From the NCBI GenBank assembly GCA_045866215.1, contig AP035880.1, positions 4,836,001-4,900,000 of the forward strand: DNA of 64,000 nt, read 5' to 3'. Positions 61,101 to 64,000 of this stretch are shown in pieces. Every line of letters begins with the position of its first letter. Within the stretch, counting starts at the first letter, position 1. The notes beneath the pieces were generated by a model, which saw only the letters and a list, made by a program, of their open reading frames with translations, did no database searches and had not been told where the DNA came from. This stretch comes from Croceivirga sp009797885. Lineage in GTDB: Bacteria; Bacteroidota; Bacteroidia; Flavobacteriales; Flavobacteriaceae. The position numbers and the translations under genes were made by a program.

Positions 61101-64000
61101 GGTACCCTTGGCAATGGGGAGATGAAGGATCTGGTCACCCATATCGGCTATGACACCTATGGGCGACAGGCCAGGGAGTGGCTCCCCCATAGCGCGGCCT
61201 CGGGCAGTTTTGGCAGTTTCCGGGGCACGGCGGAAACGGATACCGATAGCTATTATATCGATAAGTACAGTGGGGAGATCAACAGTGTAACCCCCAATCC
61301 CTTTTCGGAAAGGGCCTTTGAGCCCTCGCCCCTGAACCGGGTATTGAAACAGGCCGCCCCCGGGTACGATTGGCGCATGGGCGGGGGACATGAAGTGGAA
61401 TTTGGATACCATATCAATACTGCCTCGGAAGTGCCTTATTTTTATGTGCACTTCGTTGGAGGCAATACGGAACGGCCCGAGCTTCGTAAGGGCAGTGGTA
61501 CGGAGGAACACTATACTACGGGGGAACTGTACAAGACCATAACCAAAGATGAAAATCACGTTTCGGGTTCCAATCATACCACCGAGGAGTTTACCGATAA
61601 ACAGGGCCGTGTGGTGCTCAAGCGTACCTACGCCCTGGTCGGGAGTACAGAAATGGCCCACGACACCTACTATGTGTACGACGATTTTGGAAACCTGACC
61701 TATATCCTCCCGCCCAAGGTGGTGACCGGTGATGGGGTGAGTGCCACGGAGCTGAGCGAACTCTGCTACCAGTACAAATATGATTACCGCAACCGCCTGG
61801 TGGAAAAGAAACTGCCAGGCAAGGGTACGGCAAGTACCTGGGAAGAGATTGTGTACAACAAATTGGACCAACCGATCATGACCCGCGATCCCAACCTAAG
61901 GGTACAGGGAAAATGGCGCTTTACCAAATACGATGCTTTTGGAAGGGTGGCCTATACCGGAATGGTGAGTAGTACCAGTAATCGGGTCAGCCTGCAAACC
62001 GGGGCAAACAGTGCCACTGCCCAGTACGAATCCCGCCAGACAAGTTCCCCGACCCTAGCGGACGAAACTGTACTGTATTCCAACAGCGCCTATCCCAAAA
62101 CACTTGCCATGGAGATCCATACGGTAAACTATTACGACAGTTATGTGGACGCCAATGGCTTGAGCGTTCCCACCACGGTACAGGGCCAGACCACGGCCAC
62201 CAATACCAAGGGCCTCGCTACGGTAAGCAAGGTACGGGTCCTGGACCCCTCGGCAATCGCAGGGCAGGCCGACTGGATCACGACCCTTACCGGTTACGAT
62301 GTCAAGGGCAGGCCCATCTATACGGCCAGCAAGAATACCTATCTGGGGACCACCGATGTGGTGGAGACCCAGCTGGACTTTGGGGGCAAGGTGATACAAA
62401 CCAAGGCCTCCCATACCAAAGGGACCAATGCGGCCCTGGTCACCACGGATAATTTTAGCTATGACCATATGGGCCGGTTGGTAAAGCAGGAGCAGACCAT
62501 AGGCTCGCATACCGAGACCATCATGGAGAACCACTACGACGACCTGGGCCAGTTGGCCAGGAAAAAGGTGGGCGGTGGTTCGACAGGCTCACCAACCGCG
62601 CTACAGGACGTGGAGTATACGTACAATGTACGTGGGTGGCTTACCAAGATCAACGATCCGGCCAATTTGGGTACCGACCTGTTCGGGTTTAAGATCAACT
62701 ACAATACGGTGGCCCATAATGGGACCAAACTGTACAATGGCAATATTTCGGAAACGGAGTGGCGTACTGCCAATACCGACAATACCTTAAAATGGTACCG
62801 CTATGGGTACGATGCGCTGAACCGGCTTACCTCTGCCGTTGTTCAAACGGGCCATTATAATATGACGGCCCTGTATGATAAGAACGGTAACATTACCGAA
62901 CTGAACAGAAATGGGCATACCAATGCCACAGCCACCACTTTCGGCCCAATGGACAGATTGGGTTATAGTTATGATGCCGGTAACAAGCTCACCAAGGTTT
63001 TGGACATTGGACGTAAAACCTATGGCTTTACCGACAGCAGTGCGGACAACCAGGACTATTGGTACGATGCCAACGGCAATATGACATCCGATGCTAACAA
63101 GGGCATTACAGAAATCACTTATAACCACCTGAATTTGCCTACCAAGATTACCGTTACCGGCGCGAATGCTGGCACTGTTGATTACGTGTACGATGCGGAG
63201 GGTGTAAAATTGAAAAAAGTTTTCAACGGCGGAACTGAAACGTTGTATGCTGGCAACTATGTTTATGAGGGTGGCCAGCTCCAATTCTTCAACCATGATG
63301 AAGGATACGTTACACCAAAGAATGCAAATGATTATTCACAAGGGTTCGATTACGTCTATAATTACGTTGATCACTTGGGCAACGTACGGTTATCATATAC
63401 GGACAACAACGGAACCCTCGAGATCATTGAGGAGAACAATTTTTATCCCTTCGGGCTGAAACATAAGGGTTATAATAGTAACGTAAGTTCGTTGGGCAAC
63501 TCCGTGGCGAAGAAGTTCAAGTACAACGGTCAAGAATTGGAAGAGGCTTTTGGGCTTGACCTATACGAAATGGACCTAAGACAATACGACCCAGCCATTG
63601 CAAGGTTTACTTCTATTGACCCTGTGACTCACAATTCGATGAGTACTTATACCGCTTTTGACAACAATCCCGTTTTCTGGGCAGATCCTAGTGGAGCTGA
63701 TGCTGTCTATAATTGGGATGATGGAAAGTACTATGACAATGGAAAGGAAGTTTCGTTTGAACAGGCCTTGGCAAGCCATGGGCTGAATTCTGATGGAAGT
63801 CCTCAGGATATAATAAAAATTGACACCAAGAACAAACGTGTTGACGTTATAAAAACGGATGATGATTTTGATACTGTAAGTGTCGACGGGGGTGAATCTT
63901 TTAGAGCGGAAAAAGGAGTTACTGAAGACTTTTATGCTAATCGTGGCTTCTCGATTTGGAGACCTGAAGGTGCGGGCCATATGTTTACCGACCTTGGGAT
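58155..64000 (+). CDS. Giant RHS protein with Ig-like repeats, DUF6443 and RHS core (3' end beyond window)
   Basis: At least 1948 aa; ATG at 58155, open to the window end. A signal peptide (LALFLISMNLP...) is followed by four regular 93-aa Ig/PKD-like repeats (INGTQTVCYGGDP..., GGYTYQWQISSNN..., ATRWYRRRV), preceded and followed by divergent relatives. Next comes a short DTDGDGFGD calcium-type motif, then DUF6443 (YVHTRTYR, ITYFDGLGRGKQQVAIKG) interrupted by an inserted domain of about 200 residues and resuming at KDLVTHIGYDTYGRQ. Many YD repeats follow (YYVYDDFGNLTYILP and others), then the RHS core (YNGQELEEAFGLDLYEMDLR, QYDPAIARFTSIDPV, FDNNPVFWADPSGAD; about 63522-63697). The variable C-terminal region, where RHS proteins carry a toxin, has just begun. 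Confidence 0.9.
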   Translation, partial: MKRPFQPQSRAMARIGPLALFLISMNLPQQLRGQTIEGSTTVIQGVTYQYHLNYTAGTINNTSWITPSGSTILSSGNQSIRLRFNSVGTVFLRANFSSGGSYQYTGLRITVTPALDPGRISGAKTICYNNNAGTLGSTAPAKNGTGTYSYQWQYSSNGSSGWLNITGATGTTYTPPGGATATRWYRRRVASGLETKYTSPVRVLVKPPLTAGGITGSQTVCYGGDPSTLGNSLSPSNGLGGYTYQWQISSNNSTWSNISGATVSTYNPPSGQVSTRWFRRRVISCGQTKYTGSVKVTVLPPLTAGNINGTQTVCYGGDPITLGYYASPSNGLGGYAYQWQISSNNSSWGNISGATESSYNPPGNQTATRWYRRRVVSCGQTKYSTGVKVTVLPPLTAGSINGTDTVCYGGDPSTLGNQISPANGLGGYSYQWQISSDNGSWGNISGETESAYNPPGNQTATRWYRRRVVSCGQTKYTPSIKITVLPVLSAGSINGIQTVCYGGDPFTLGNAASPSNGLGGYTYQWQISSNNSSWGNINGATESSYDPPANQTATRWYRRRVISCAQTKYTEAVKIAVRPAVSTPTLASTVNNCGSTVLTMGTVPSDETWHWQDSPGGTSTSNSTSTVTRTGGTVHYLRARNNVTGCWGTALTISYTINKGPVWYADTDGDGFGDPTNSIRACSRPTGYVENGDDMNVSVAGAHFGTTGPAPGSGAYAPVIKSNENYVHTRTYRTALKEGDPIGLNSDVIEGITYFDGLGRGKQQVAIKGSGREAQKLIYASNVPGWSMDWTPGSGGTAFFNQNGSTVENQRINGSNPHGAISLLWECGNEADNHADGGWNTDYFAVDKNAAYRYTVWVKRTHSQNGSTYHGTQNVNNLNGSANGNPYFWSGDLPQLDTWYLLVGIVHPVGHSGGDSGVSGVYDLQGNKVIDGTEYTWSSTTTTSRFRSYLYYATDVGVRQYFHQPVLQKLDGSEDALEDIISGTLGNGEMKDLVTHIGYDTYGRQAREWLPHSAASGSFGSFRGTAETDTDSYYIDKYSGEINSVTPNPFSERAFEPSPLNRVLKQAAPGYDWRMGGGHEVEFGYHINTASEVPYFYVHFVGGNTERPELRKGSGTEEHYTTGELYKTITKDENHVSGSNHTTEEFTDKQGRVVLKRTYALVGSTEMAHDTYYVYDDFGNLTYILPPKVVTGDGVSATELSELCYQYKYDYRNRLVEKKLPGKGTASTWEEIVYNKLDQPIMTRDPNLRVQGKWRFTKYDAFGRVAYTGMVSSTSNRVSLQTGANSATAQYESRQTSSPTLADETVLYSNSAYPKTLAMEIHTVNYYDSYVDANGLSVPTTVQGQTTATNTKGLATVSKVRVLDPSAIAGQADWITTLTGYDVKGRPIYTASKNTYLGTTDVVETQLDFGGKVIQTKASHTKGTNAALVTTDNFSYDHMGRLVKQEQTIGSHTETIMENHYDDLGQLARKKVGGGSTGSPTALQDVEYTYNVRGWLTKINDPANLGTDLFGFKINYNTVAHNGTKLYNGNISETEWRTANTDNTLKWYRYGYDALNRLTSAVVQTGHYNMTALYDKNGNITELNRNGHTNATATTFGPMDRLGYSYDAGNKLTKVLDIGRKTYGFTDSSADNQDYWYDANGNMTSDANKGITEITYNHLNLPTKITVTGANAGTVDYVYDAEGVKLKKVFNGGTETLYAGNYVYEGGQLQFFNHDEGYVTPKNANDYSQGFDYVYNYVDHLGNVRLSYTDNNGTLEIIEENNFYPFGLKHKGYNSNVSSLGNSVAKKFKYNGQELEEAFGLDLYEMDLRQYDPAIARFTSIDPVTHNSMSTYTAFDNNPVFWADPSGADAVYNWDDGKYYDNGKEVSFEQALASHGLNSDGSPQDIIKIDTKNKRVDVIKTDDDFDTVSVDGGESFRAEKGVTEDFYANRGFSIWRPEGAGHMFTDLG
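58530..59890 (+). repeat. Tandem 279-bp coding repeats in the RHS gene
   Basis: The codons for VCYGGDP recur at 58812, 59091, 59370 and 59649, exactly 279 bp apart, with a related unit 282 bp earlier (58530). High DNA identity between units indicates recent duplication or gene conversion. Confidence 0.85.

Noticed and set aside
60924..61871. 315-codon minus-strand ORF
   Set aside because: Lies wholly inside the continuous RHS reading frame; composition (runs of His/Gly/Ile) is typical of an antisense shadow.

Overview
The window is chromosomal DNA of a member of the Bacteroidota, almost certainly the Flavobacteriia. Evidence: a gliding-motility (CHU_C / type B, T9SS) C-terminal sorting domain on the protein at 15025-17835, a DUF4251 lipoprotein, an MG2/TonB-plug outer-surface protein, LytS/LytTR signalling genes, Bacteroidetes-style RHS/YD-repeat proteins, and frequent lack of Shine-Dalgarno sequences. 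By eye, about 1-30 kb is strongly AT-rich and accessory in character, while about 38-64 kb has higher GC and reads like resident genome plus an RHS locus.

Layout. (1) 1-18.4 kb: a one-directional (+) array of small unrelated genes. It includes two EEP-family nucleases, a HEPN-like protein, membrane proteins, an HExxH protein, a 744-aa sigma4/HTH protein with a C-terminal HEPN-like motif, a DUF4238 protein, a methyltransferase and many orphan-sized proteins. At least 18 copies of a degenerate 18-bp sequence (consensus AAAGTTCAAATAAACGAT) sit at the gene junctions, usually supplying the stop of one gene and/or the AT of the next ATG. A BspA/DUF285 surface protein and a graveyard of broken hydrolase/toxin-like fragments lie at the right end. 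(2) 19-29 kb: a lipoprotein gene; a tyrosine recombinase bordered by an 86-aa gene and a decayed copy of that gene; then a tightly overlapping operon of XRE repressor, a dual-GHKL ATPase/kinase with an N-terminal PUA/EVE-like module, a receiver-domain protein, an unknown 177-aa protein and a C5 cytosine DNA methyltransferase, followed by a HEPN-like gene. Two related, roughly 200-bp non-coding elements bracket this 10-kb segment. (3) 29.5-37.5 kb (-): a cytochrome P450 and a single-module, fully reducing type I PKS, with a duplicated ACP tail and integrase fragments as scars of rearrangement. (4) 38.3-53.3 kb (-): a TPR histidine kinase, an MG2/plug protein, small secreted proteins, an amidohydrolase, a LytS / pseudo-LytS / LytTR trio, a ten-repeat SDHH protein, a DUF1080 lipoprotein and an EamA transporter. 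(5) 54-64 kb (+): an RHS locus, with a 171-aa protein, a 1170-aa YD/SpvB-like protein, and a giant RHS protein that runs off the window just as its variable C-terminal region begins.

How the parts may fit (inference): the gene array plus nearby tyrosine recombinase resembles recombinase-associated acquired interbacterial defence (rAID) or integron-like cassette arrays, which store orphan immunity/defence genes. The XRE-GHKL-receiver-177aa-Dcm operon is a candidate defence or epigenetic sensing system that I cannot match to a named type. No tRNA, rRNA or CRISPR array was recognised.
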